From the NCBI GenBank assembly GCA_002422985.1, contig DITZ01000030.1:278-21212 (forward strand): a stretch of DNA of 20,935 bases. Direction: 5' to 3'. Below, one piece after another: positions 7,758-14,597 of this stretch. Source of the stretch: Sphingomonadales bacterium UBA6171. Lineage in GTDB: Bacteria; Pseudomonadota; Alphaproteobacteria; Sphingomonadales; Sphingomonadaceae. Under the pieces are notes generated by a model. The model worked only from the letters and a program-made list of their open reading frames with translations, searched no databases and was not told where the DNA came from. Made by a program: the position numbers and the translations under genes. Position 1 is the first letter of the stretch. Each line of letters opens with the position of its first letter.

Positions 7758-8042
7758 TATGTCAGCCCTTGCGACTATGTTGACGATGAAAACCTGTGGA
7801 TAAGTTTGTGTGTTACTTGTGTTCATGCCTGTGGGGGAAGTGGACAATCGGTGCGGAACGCCCGCTGTGCACAACGTTCGGGCCGGCATTGCCCGCACCG
7901 GCTCAAGCCGGCTTGCGGTACGGCGCGGGAAACACGCCCTTGCCGATGAGCCGTTGTCGAGGGGCGGTTGCCGGCGGTGGTGAAGCGCGCCACTGGCCAT
8001 GCTGATCGGCGCGGTGCGGGCGCCAGACCGGCTGCGGATTTC

Positions 8043-8351
8043 TCAGATGGAGGTGGGGGCGACCGGGCTTTCGCGCGCCGGCAGCGTCTGCTCCTGAGCG
8101 GAGCGCTGCTCCTCCGGCATCAGGCGTGTGCCGGCCGCGGGGGCTGGTGCCAGGGTTTCAGCGTGCGGCACGGGCGCGGCGGAGTGGGCCGGCTCCTGCC
8201 GGTCCGGCCCCGGCGCGACGCCGAGCTGGGCCAGCGGTTCTTCGACCTTCTTCTGCTCCACGGCCGTTTCCGGACCGAAGATCATCGACGCCCCGAGGGT
8301 CGCCACAAAGACAAGGCCGAGGCCCGTGAGGCCAGCTCTCATGCGATCCAT
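8043..8351 (-). CDS. Small membrane-anchored hypothetical protein
   Basis: I do not recognise this 102-residue protein. It begins with a basic residue pair and one hydrophobic stretch (about residues 5-26, rich in Gly, Leu, Val and Ala) that could be a membrane anchor or uncleaved signal. A hydrophilic tail rich in Pro, Ala, Glu and Gln follows, presumably periplasmic, with no cysteine or catalytic motif. It lies 59 bp downstream of cysK on the same strand and may be cotranscribed with it. No good Shine-Dalgarno precedes the ATG at 8351. A second in-frame ATG at 8342 is an alternative. Signal-like N-terminus plus position support a real gene, but coding status is uncertain. Confidence 0.55.
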   Translation of the reverse strand: MDRMRAGLTGLGLVFVATLGASMIFGPETAVEQKKVEEPLAQLGVAPGPDRQEPAHSAAPVPHAETLAPAPAAGTRLMPEEQRSAQEQTLPARESPVAPTSI

Positions 8352-8410
8352 AGGCTATGCTTAACAGCGTCGCGGGCGGCTGTCGAGTTCGGGCGGCATT
8401 GAGAGTGCCA

Positions 8411-9415
8411 TCAGTTTTCCGCGTCGCCGCTGAGCCAGGGCGGGGCGGGCAGGCCCTTTTGCGCCAGCCACAGCGGGTTCCAGATGGTGGAGAGATAGCG
8501 GCTGCCGCTGTCGCACAATATGGTGACCACGGTTGAGCCGGCGCCCAGCTGCCGTGCCAGCCGTTCCGCGCCGGCAACGTTGATGGCGGACGACAGGCCC
8601 AGATGCAGCCCGTCGCGGGCCATCAGTTCGTGCAGGATGGGGAAGGCTTCGGCGTCGCTGACCCGGAAGGCGCAGTCGATGGGCGCGCCGTCCAGATTGG
8701 CGGTGATGCGGCTCTGGCCGATTCCTTCGGAGACGCTGCTGCCTTCGGCCTTCAGTTCGCCGGTGGTGAACCAGCTGTAGAGCGCTGCGCCATCGGGATC
8801 GGTGAGCGCAATTGTGACGTCCGGATGATATTGTTTCAGGCCCAGCCCGACGCCCGCGATGGTGCCACCGGTGCCGGCGGAGCAGGTGAAGCCGTCGATT
8901 CGGCCTTCCAGCGCCGCCCAGATTTCGGCGGCCGTCGTCTTGATGTGCGCCAGCCGGTTGGCGACATTGTCGAACTGGTTGGCCCAGACGGCACCCGGCG
9001 TTTCCTCGGCCAGCCGGCGCGAGATGTGCACATAATGGCCGGGGTTGGCATAGGAAGTGGCTGGCACCAGCACCAGCTCTGCCCCCAGCGCGCGCAGGGC
9101 GTCCTTCTTCTCCTGGCTCTGGGTTTCCGGCATCACGATGATGGTGCGATAGCCGCGCGCCGCGCCGATAACGGAAAGGCCGATGCCGGTGTTGCCGGCG
9201 GTCCCCTCCACGATCGTGCCGCCGGGCTTCAGCAGGCCGCGCGCTTCTGCATCCTGAATGATGTAGAGCGCGGCGCGATCCTTTACCGATCCGCCGGGGT
9301 TCATGAACTCGCATTTGCCGTAAACGCGCGCTCCCGTGCGTTCAGTGGGGCCTTTCAGCAGCACCAGCGGCGTCCCGCCCACCAATGCTGCCACGTCGTC
9401 ACCGATCCTTGTCAT
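8411..9415 (-). CDS. cysK: Cysteine synthase A (O-acetylserine sulfhydrylase family, PLP enzyme)
   Basis: This fold-type II PLP enzyme should convert O-acetylserine and sulfide to cysteine in the cytoplasm. The PLP lysine is K45 in NPGGSVKDRAA. The substrate loop reads GTAGNTG (71-77) instead of the usual TSGNTG, and the phosphate-binding loop is SAGTGGT. The C-terminus contains CDSGSRYLSTIWNPLWL. The 334-residue length is slightly above bacterial CysK. The GTAGNTG loop, PETQSQEKK and NQFDN stretches resemble, from memory, a CysK branch shared with a fungal mitochondrial cysteine-synthase-like protein, so substrate use may differ from E. coli CysK. AAGG seven bases upstream supports the ATG at 9415. 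It is divergent from the lipoprotein gene at 9498. Confidence 0.9.
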   Translation of the reverse strand: MTRIGDDVAALVGGTPLVLLKGPTERTGARVYGKCEFMNPGGSVKDRAALYIIQDAEARGLLKPGGTIVEGTAGNTGIGLSVIGAARGYRTIIVMPETQSQEKKDALRALGAELVLVPATSYANPGHYVHISRRLAEETPGAVWANQFDNVANRLAHIKTTAAEIWAALEGRIDGFTCSAGTGGTIAGVGLGLKQYHPDVTIALTDPDGAALYSWFTTGELKAEGSSVSEGIGQSRITANLDGAPIDCAFRVSDAEAFPILHELMARDGLHLGLSSAINVAGAERLARQLGAGSTVVTILCDSGSRYLSTIWNPLWLAQKGLPAPPWLSGDAEN

Positions 9416-9497
9416 GCGCCTGCCTTACCAGCACAGGGCGCGCTTGCCACCCGGCTTTCTTTGCGCCAACGACGCGGACGTTCCGGAGTTTTGCCGC

Positions 9498-11009
9498 ATG
9501 AATCAGCCCCGCCCCGCCCCGCCTCTGGCCCGCCGCCGGCTGCTGGCGGCTGTGGCGCTGCTGCTGCTGGCCGGTTGCCGGGGCGAGACGCCGGAAGATC
9601 CGCCGCTGAAGATTGCCACGCTGGAAGGCCAGGGCGATGCGATCGTGGCGGACAGTATTTCGGCCGGGCTGACGGCGCGCGACGCGCGCGGCGCGGTGAT
9701 TCCCGGCATTGCGCAGAGCTGGCGGGTGTCGGACGACGGGCTTTCGCTGGTGTTTCGCCTGCGCGATGCGCGCTTTGCCGATGGCCGTGTCATCACGGCG
9801 ACGGATGCCGCGGCCTCGGTCCGCCGCGTGCTGAAGGTGCCGCCCGCCGGCTATCGCGGGCTGGTGGCCGGCATCCGCAGCGTTTCCGCCCCGGTGGCCA
9901 ATGTGGTGGAAGTAACGCTGACGACGCCGCAGCCCGAAGTGCTGGAGCTGCTGGCGGAACCGGCCTTTGCCATTCGCCCCGGCGGCCATGCGCGATCATA
10001 TGCAGGTCCGTTTGTGCAGGTGGCGGTGGAAAAACCCGCGCCGGGCCATGTGCGGCTGCAACGGCAGCCGACCTTTCATGCGGTGGCCGAGGTGCAGCTG
10101 GCGGCGGTGGAAATCATCGCTGATTCGGCACCCGACGCCGCTATCGCCCGGTTCCGCAATCGCGAGGCCGATATCGTGACCGGCGGCGGCCTGACGGGGA
10201 TGGGCGCGGCGCGTGCGCTGGGCGAGCCGAATGCGCTGAGGCTGCAAACTTCCCGCGCGGCGCTGATGCTGCTGGTGAACCAGCGCAGCGGGCCGCTGGC
10301 GGACCGGCGGGTGCGCACCGCGCTTTCCATGGCGATCGATCGGAACCGGCTTGGCCCGCTGCTGTTCGGATCAGCGGCGGCGCAACCGGTGGCCGGCATC
10401 TCGCCGCCGACGGCGCGTTCGGGCGGGGCGAGCGTGGAGCCGGACTGGATCGCGCTGCCGATGGAGCAGCGGCTGACGGACGCGCGCCGCCTGCTGACAG
10501 AGGCCGGCCATGGCCCGGAAGCGCCGCTGAAGCTGGTGGTGTCCGCGACGGACCAGTCCGGGGATGAGCGGCTGGTGACGATGGTGGGCGAGGATCTGGC
10601 GCGCATCGGCGTTTCGCTGACGCTGGGCCGCCGCTCGCCCCGTGCCCATGCGGCGGCGGTGGCGCGCGGGGCGTTCGAACTGGCGCTGGTGGAGCGCAGC
10701 ACGCCCATCGCCTCGCCCGTGCCGTTTCTGGTCGCGCTGGGCTGCGGCAACAACCGCCATGGCGTGTGTCTGGCGGAGGCGGACCGCCTGCTGGCGGAAA
10801 GCTGGAAGGCCGGCTCGACATCGGAACGGCTGGCGATGCTGGCGAGTGCCGAGCGTTTGTGGGCCGAGGATGCCGCGGTTATCGGGCTGGTGCAGCCGTT
10901 GCGCTGGTCGCTCGTCAGCGAGCGGGTCGGCGGCTGGTCTGCCAGTGCCAGCCCGGTTCACCCCCTTCGTTTCCTTTCCTTCGATCCAGACAGAAAGCTG
11001 CTGAAATGA
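9498..11009 (+). CDS. ABC transporter solute-binding lipoprotein, family 5 (peptide/nickel type)
   Basis: This 503-residue protein has the layout of a family 5 extracellular solute-binding protein, which delivers oligopeptides, nickel complexes or similar ligands to an ABC importer. The N-terminus has an Arg cluster (12-14), a hydrophobic stretch and a lipobox LAGC with C27, so it is a predicted lipoprotein. Internal features fit the family: IAQSWRVSDDGLSLVFRLR early on, the VRTALSMAIDR helix, and a final GWSASASPVHPLRFL. The open frame extends upstream to 9336, but the ATG at 9498 has GGAG nine bases upstream and starts directly with the signal peptide. No permease or ATPase gene is nearby. 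The stop overlaps the thiolase start by four bases. Confidence 0.85.
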   Translation: MNQPRPAPPLARRRLLAAVALLLLAGCRGETPEDPPLKIATLEGQGDAIVADSISAGLTARDARGAVIPGIAQSWRVSDDGLSLVFRLRDARFADGRVITATDAAASVRRVLKVPPAGYRGLVAGIRSVSAPVANVVEVTLTTPQPEVLELLAEPAFAIRPGGHARSYAGPFVQVAVEKPAPGHVRLQRQPTFHAVAEVQLAAVEIIADSAPDAAIARFRNREADIVTGGGLTGMGAARALGEPNALRLQTSRAALMLLVNQRSGPLADRRVRTALSMAIDRNRLGPLLFGSAAAQPVAGISPPTARSGGASVEPDWIALPMEQRLTDARRLLTEAGHGPEAPLKLVVSATDQSGDERLVTMVGEDLARIGVSLTLGRRSPRAHAAAVARGAFELALVERSTPIASPVPFLVALGCGNNRHGVCLAEADRLLAESWKAGSTSERLAMLASAERLWAEDAAVIGLVQPLRWSLVSERVGGWSASASPVHPLRFLSFDPDRKLLK

Positions 11010-12181
11010 CCAATCCGAACGACATTGTGATCGTGGCCGCGCGCCGCACCGCCATGGGCGGCTTTCAGGGCGATTTCCGCGACACGCCGGCTCCTGATCT
11101 GGGGGCGGCCGCCATCAGGGCGGCGGTGGCGGACGCCGGCCTTGCCCCGACAGACGTGGAGCAGGTGGTGATGGGCTGCGTGCTGCCGGCGGGTCAGGGG
11201 CAGGCCCCGGCGCGGCAGGCGGCGCTGAAGGCAGGCCTGGATCTGGGCACGGCCTGCGTCACGATCAACAAGATGTGCGGTTCGGGCATGAAGGCGGTGA
11301 TGGACGCGCATGACGGGCTGAAGGCCGGATCGGCCGAAATCATCGTGGCCGGCGGCATGGAGAGCATGACCAATGCGCCCTATCTGCTGCCCAAGGCGCG
11401 CGGCGGTTATCGCATGGGGCATGGGCGCATTATCGACCATATGTTCATGGACGGGCTGGAAGACGCCTATGAACCGGGCCGCGCCATGGGCAGCTTTGCC
11501 GAGGATTGCGCCAGCAAATATCAGTTCACCCGCGCCGCACAGGATGAATATGCGCTGGAATCGCTGTCGCGCGCCAAGGCCGCCATCGAATCCGGAGCCT
11601 TTGCAGCGGAAATCACCGCTGTGGCCGTGAAGGGCGGCGAGGTGCTGGTGGATGAACAGCCCGGCAAGGCCCGGCCGGAGAAAATCCCCGGCCTGAAGCC
11701 GGCCTTTGTGCCCGATGGCACGATTACCGCGGCCAATGCCTCCTCCATCTCGGATGGCGCGGCGGCGCTGGTGCTGATGCGGCGCGAGACGGCGGACGCA
11801 CGCGGGCTGAGCCCGCTTGCCACCATATTGGGCCATAGCAGCCATGCGCAGGCGCCCGGCTGGTTCGCCACGGCACCGGTGCCGGCCATCGACAAGCTGT
11901 TGAAGCGGCTGGGCTGGACAGTGGACAATGTGGACCTGTTCGAGGTGAACGAGGCGTTTGCGGTGGTTTCGATGGCGGCGATGCAGGACCTGGGCATCCC
12001 GCGCGCCAAAATGAATGTGCATGGCGGCGCGACCGCGCTGGGCCATCCGATCGGTGCATCGGGCGCGCGCATTCTGGTGACCCTCATCCATGCGCTGAAG
12101 GCCAGGGGCGGCGGCAGGGGTGTGGCATCGCTGTGCATCGGCGGCGGCGAGGCGACGGCGGTGGCGCTGGAGGTCAACTGA
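11006..12181 (+). CDS. Acetyl-CoA C-acetyltransferase (thiolase)
   Basis: Thiolases condense two acetyl-CoA to acetoacetyl-CoA, or cleave 3-ketoacyl-CoA. The 391-residue length is exactly usual for the family. The nucleophilic cysteine is C91 in NKMCGSGMKAV, followed by NEAF (315-318), the catalytic histidine H347 in GGATALGHPIGASGAR, and the second cysteine C377 in ASLCIGGGEATA. This points to a biosynthetic-type thiolase such as those feeding polyhydroxybutyrate or isoprenoid routes, but the direction cannot be read from sequence. The ATG at 11006 overlaps the stop of the solute-binding protein gene (ATGA). Longer in-frame starts upstream lie inside that gene and would add residues with no family match. 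Confidence 0.96.
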   Translation: MTNPNDIVIVAARRTAMGGFQGDFRDTPAPDLGAAAIRAAVADAGLAPTDVEQVVMGCVLPAGQGQAPARQAALKAGLDLGTACVTINKMCGSGMKAVMDAHDGLKAGSAEIIVAGGMESMTNAPYLLPKARGGYRMGHGRIIDHMFMDGLEDAYEPGRAMGSFAEDCASKYQFTRAAQDEYALESLSRAKAAIESGAFAAEITAVAVKGGEVLVDEQPGKARPEKIPGLKPAFVPDGTITAANASSISDGAAALVLMRRETADARGLSPLATILGHSSHAQAPGWFATAPVPAIDKLLKRLGWTVDNVDLFEVNEAFAVVSMAAMQDLGIPRAKMNVHGGATALGHPIGASGARILVTLIHALKARGGGRGVASLCIGGGEATAVALEVN

Positions 12182-12182
12182 C

Positions 12183-12229
12183 GCCCTCCCGCATCTGCCC
12201 TCCCCTCTTCTTCTGCCCCCCTCTCATCT
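12183..12229 (+). terminator. C-rich, G-poor tract after the thiolase gene, possible Rho-dependent termination site
   Basis: Directly after the thiolase stop comes a pyrimidine-rich run of almost fifty bases, mostly CCCTCC and CTCTTC blocks with few G and no hairpin. Rho loads on unstructured, C-rich, G-poor RNA, so this is a plausible rut site ending the solute-binding-protein/thiolase transcript. No intrinsic terminator is visible before the next gene. Confidence 0.35.
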
Positions 12230-12302
12230 GAGTTGGCTTGCGTGCGGGAACGCGGCCTCTATCCTCTGCGGACGGAATCATATCCGGGGAGGATAGACTG
12301 AC

Positions 12303-13754
12303 ATGAGCCTCGCAACCGACGCCATCGCGCGTGACATTGCCGGCATGGCGGCCCTGCTGCAACAGCAGCGCGCCGCCTTCACCGCCGAACTGCCGGTGGG
12401 CGCGGCCGTGCGGAAGGACCGGTTGCAGCGCGGCGTGGCGCTGCTGCTGAAGCATAAGGACGGCTTTGTGCGGACGCTGTCGGACGATTTCGGGCATCGC
12501 TCGGCGGAAATGTCGCTGGTGACGGACATTATGGGTTCGCTGAAGCCGATGAAACATGCGCTGAGCCATGTGGACGCATGGATGCGCCCGGAAAAGCGCA
12601 GGCTGGACTTCCCGCTGGGCCTGCTGGGGGCGAGCGCGCGGGTGGAGTGGCAGCCCAAGGGCGTGGTGGGCATCATCTCGCCCTGGAACTTTCCGGTGAA
12701 TCTCACCTTCGCGCCGCTGGCCAATGTGCTGGCGGCGGGCAACCGCGCGCTGATCAAGCCGTCGGAATTCACCCCGGCGACGTCTGATCTGATGGCGCGC
12801 GCCATTGCCGAATATTATGACGCGGCGGAAGTGGCGGTGGTGGCGGGCGGGCCGGAGATTGGCCAGGCCTTTGCCGAGCTGCCGTTCGATCATCTGATCT
12901 TCACCGGCGCCACCGCCATTGCCCGGCATGTGATGGCGGCTGCCGCGCAGCATCTGGTGCCGCTGACGCTGGAACTGGGCGGCAAATCGCCCACCATCAT
13001 CAGCCGTTCGGCGAACCTGGCGCAGGCGAGCGAACGGGTGGCGATGGGCAAGATGATGAACGCCGGGCAAATCTGTCTGTCGCCCGATTATCTGCTGGTG
13101 CCGTCGGAGAAGGAAGGCGAGGTGGTTGCCGCGTTGCAGGCGGCGGCGACGCGCATGTATCCCACCCTGCTGGCCAATGATGATTATACCAGCCTGATTT
13201 CGAACCGGCACCGGCAACGGTTGCAGGCGCATATCGACGATGCACGGGCCAAGGGGGCGGACATTGTGGAGGTGAACCCGGCGAATGAGGATTTTTCGCA
13301 GCAGAACACCAACAAGATGCCGCTGACCATCATCCGCAACCCCACCGACGATATGACGGTGATGCAGGAGGAAATCTTCGGCCCGCTGCTGCCGGTAAAG
13401 CGCTATGACACGGTGGACGAGGCCATCGCCTATGTGAATGGCAAGGACCGTCCGCTGGGGCTATACTGGTTCGGCACCGATGGCGCGGAGGAGCGGCGTG
13501 TGCTGGATCGCACCATTTCCGGCGGGGTGACGGTGAATGATGTGATCTTCCATGTGTCGGCCGAGGACCTGCCCTTTGGCGGCATCGGCCCGGCGGGGAT
13601 GGGCAATTATCATGGCTTTGACGGCTTCAAGACCTTCAGCCACCCCAAGAGCATCTATCGGCAGCCGAAGCTGGACCTGGCGGGCCTGGCAGGGTTCAAG
13701 CCGCCCTATGGCGGGAAGACCCGCAAGGCGCTGGCGCGGGAGATGAAGCCCTGA
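12303..13754 (+). CDS. Coniferyl-aldehyde-dehydrogenase-type aldehyde dehydrogenase
   Basis: This 483-residue NAD(P)-dependent aldehyde dehydrogenase oxidises an aldehyde to its acid. Catalytic residues are present: N129 in SPWNF, K152 in IKPSE, the base E224 in LELGGKSP and the nucleophile C258 in NAGQICLSPDY. The ISPWNFPVNLTFAPLANVLA stretch and the C-terminal LPFGGIGPAGMGNYHG and FSHPK are typical of the coniferyl aldehyde dehydrogenase (CalB-like) subgroup. Many members act on aliphatic or aromatic aldehydes, so the true substrate is open. GGAGG at 12288-12292 precedes the ATG. A weak promoter candidate, TTGCGT (12238) with TATCCT (12260) 16 bases on, suggests separate transcription from the thiolase. 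Confidence 0.92.
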   Translation: MSLATDAIARDIAGMAALLQQQRAAFTAELPVGAAVRKDRLQRGVALLLKHKDGFVRTLSDDFGHRSAEMSLVTDIMGSLKPMKHALSHVDAWMRPEKRRLDFPLGLLGASARVEWQPKGVVGIISPWNFPVNLTFAPLANVLAAGNRALIKPSEFTPATSDLMARAIAEYYDAAEVAVVAGGPEIGQAFAELPFDHLIFTGATAIARHVMAAAAQHLVPLTLELGGKSPTIISRSANLAQASERVAMGKMMNAGQICLSPDYLLVPSEKEGEVVAALQAAATRMYPTLLANDDYTSLISNRHRQRLQAHIDDARAKGADIVEVNPANEDFSQQNTNKMPLTIIRNPTDDMTVMQEEIFGPLLPVKRYDTVDEAIAYVNGKDRPLGLYWFGTDGAEERRVLDRTISGGVTVNDVIFHVSAEDLPFGGIGPAGMGNYHGFDGFKTFSHPKSIYRQPKLDLAGLAGFKPPYGGKTRKALAREMKP

Positions 13755-13837
13755 CGTTGGTGAGAACACAGGTTGATTGCGCCGAAGGGCGTTTGCTGGC
13801 AATATCCGCGCGGGCAAAATCAACTTGGGGAAATGTC

Positions 13838-14488
13838 ATGCGTTATTCGATATTTGCAGCAGCAGCGCTTGCATTCGCGACTCCGGCTGCGGCCGATGTC
13901 TATGAATCGATTTACAGCCCTGCCGTTTACGGCGGGCAAATCCTCACCACGACGACGCGTATCACCGGACTGGAGCCAGGCGTCGATACGGTTGATCTCG
14001 CTGCCTATTTCCAAATAGATTATGGCGTCGACTGGTTCGAAGACTTTGGTGACGGTTTGGAAATATGGGGCAATGAATATTTTGATGCCCATGATAGCCA
14101 TCCCGCACTGGGAGGCACCGATGGTTTCAACGCTGAGTATCTCACTTCTTATGGATTCACCTTGGAGTTCTATGAATGGAACATCGATTTTTTTGTCGAT
14201 GGTCAGGACTTCGTGTCGGTTACGCGCCTGTTTGTGAAGCCAAGTGACCGGGCCTGCACGTCGGTTCCGATGCCAGACCGGGTCGAGTATGACATTTGCG
14301 GCTATCGATCGATCTTTGGCTTTTTCGAAACCTATTATGCCGTCAGCGGCGTGAATGAAGACAAGGCTGTCTTTAGTTCGGTCACCACCGTCCGGACAGT
14401 GCCGGAACCGGCGAGCTGGGCCATGCTGATTTCGGGCTTTGGTCTCATCGGGGCGGCATTGCGGCGCCGGCGGCGGGTAGCCGCCTGA
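13838..14488 (+). CDS. PEPxxWA-CTERM sorting domain-containing protein
   Basis: This 216-residue protein is probably exported. It has an N-terminal signal peptide (MRYSIFAAAALAFATPAAA, cleavage likely near residue 19-20). The C-terminal sorting signal reads VPEPASWAMLISGFGLIGAALRRRRR: a PEP motif, a hydrophobic helix and an Arg cluster, the tripartite signal processed by exosortases. The mature part is acidic and rich in Phe, Tyr and Trp, with two cysteine-containing stretches (DRACTSVP, YDICGYRS), and I recognise no enzyme domain. The ATG at 13838 has GGGGA six bases upstream, so the longer frame from 13757 is rejected. Base composition is much lower in G+C than its neighbours (about 42% in two 60-base lines counted). 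The stop codon lies within a 27-bp tandem repeat. Confidence 0.88.
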   Translation: MRYSIFAAAALAFATPAAADVYESIYSPAVYGGQILTTTTRITGLEPGVDTVDLAAYFQIDYGVDWFEDFGDGLEIWGNEYFDAHDSHPALGGTDGFNAEYLTSYGFTLEFYEWNIDFFVDGQDFVSVTRLFVKPSDRACTSVPMPDRVEYDICGYRSIFGFFETYYAVSGVNEDKAVFSSVTTVRTVPEPASWAMLISGFGLIGAALRRRRRVAA

Positions 14489-14565
14489 AGCCGCCAGAGG
14501 CGGGTAGCCGCCTGAAGCCGCCAGCGGCGGGTAGCCGCCTGAAGTCTCCGGCGGCGGGACTCGCC
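14472..14565 (+). repeat. 27-bp tandem repeat of short hairpins (3 copies plus a partial)
   Basis: Three consecutive 27-bp units lie at 14472-14498, 14499-14525 and 14526-14552, with a partial fourth at 14553-14565. Copies 1 and 2 differ at one base; copy 3 differs at three positions near its end. Each unit begins with GGCGG-GTAG-CCGCC, a perfect five-base-pair hairpin, and neighbouring units can also pair across their CCGCC/GGCGG boundaries. The stop codon of the PEPxxWA-CTERM gene (14486-14488) lies in the first unit, so the array arose from or invaded the gene's 3' end. It fills most of the gap before polA. No U-run follows, so function as a terminator is uncertain. Confidence 0.9.
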
Positions 14566-14597
14566 ATGGCAGGCGCGGACCGGTAAGGCTGCGTGCC

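Larger units (their letters stand above)
7659..7874 (-). promoter_or_regulatory. Cluster of four DnaA-box-like sites, one perfect
   Basis: Read on the minus strand, the cluster contains TTATCCACA (7795-7803, an exact match to the DnaA box consensus), TTGTCCACA (7659-7667, 8 of 9), TTGTCCACT (7839-7847, 7 of 9) and TTGTGCACA (7866-7874, weaker). All four have the same orientation, and the AT-rich core lies between the first and second positions. DnaA could regulate the dcw promoter here, or this could be an origin-like element. The sequence alone cannot say which, and the two weak boxes could be chance matches. Confidence 0.5.
7570..8042. other. Non-coding interval upstream of the dcw operon
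   Basis: This is the longest gene-free stretch in the window. Short open frames cross it, but none has a convincing start, composition or family match. By my count the part from 7671 to 7800 is about 62% A+T, against roughly one-third A+T for the surroundings. It should hold the mraZ promoter, transcribed leftward, but I could not pick out a good minus 35/minus 10 pair. It also holds a repeat array, DnaA-box-like sites, an inverted repeat and hairpins, listed separately. The right part (about 7875-8042) is ordinary high-GC sequence with a short palindrome at 7904-7915 and nothing else I can interpret. Confidence 0.8.

Noticed and set aside
7659..7874. Definite call of a chromosomal replication origin
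   Set aside because: Only one box is perfect, no dnaA, hemE, parAB or gidA-type neighbour is present, and skew cannot be judged from this window. It is kept only as a DnaA-box finding.
7898..7915. Palindromic stem near 7898-7915 as a terminator of the small gene at 8043-8351
   Set aside because: The stem is only five base pairs, has no U-run on the minus strand, and lies over 120 bp past the stop.
7731..8000. Minus-strand frame of 89 residues upstream of mraZ
   Set aside because: No Shine-Dalgarno or recognisable domain, and it crosses the AT-rich regulatory segment and DnaA-like sites.
9336..9497. N-terminal extension of the solute-binding protein to 9336
   Set aside because: It would place 54 residues before a classic lipoprotein signal peptide and overlap the divergent cysK gene.
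14472..14565. CRISPR array
   Set aside because: The copies are directly adjacent with no unique spacers, only three occur, and no cas gene is present.
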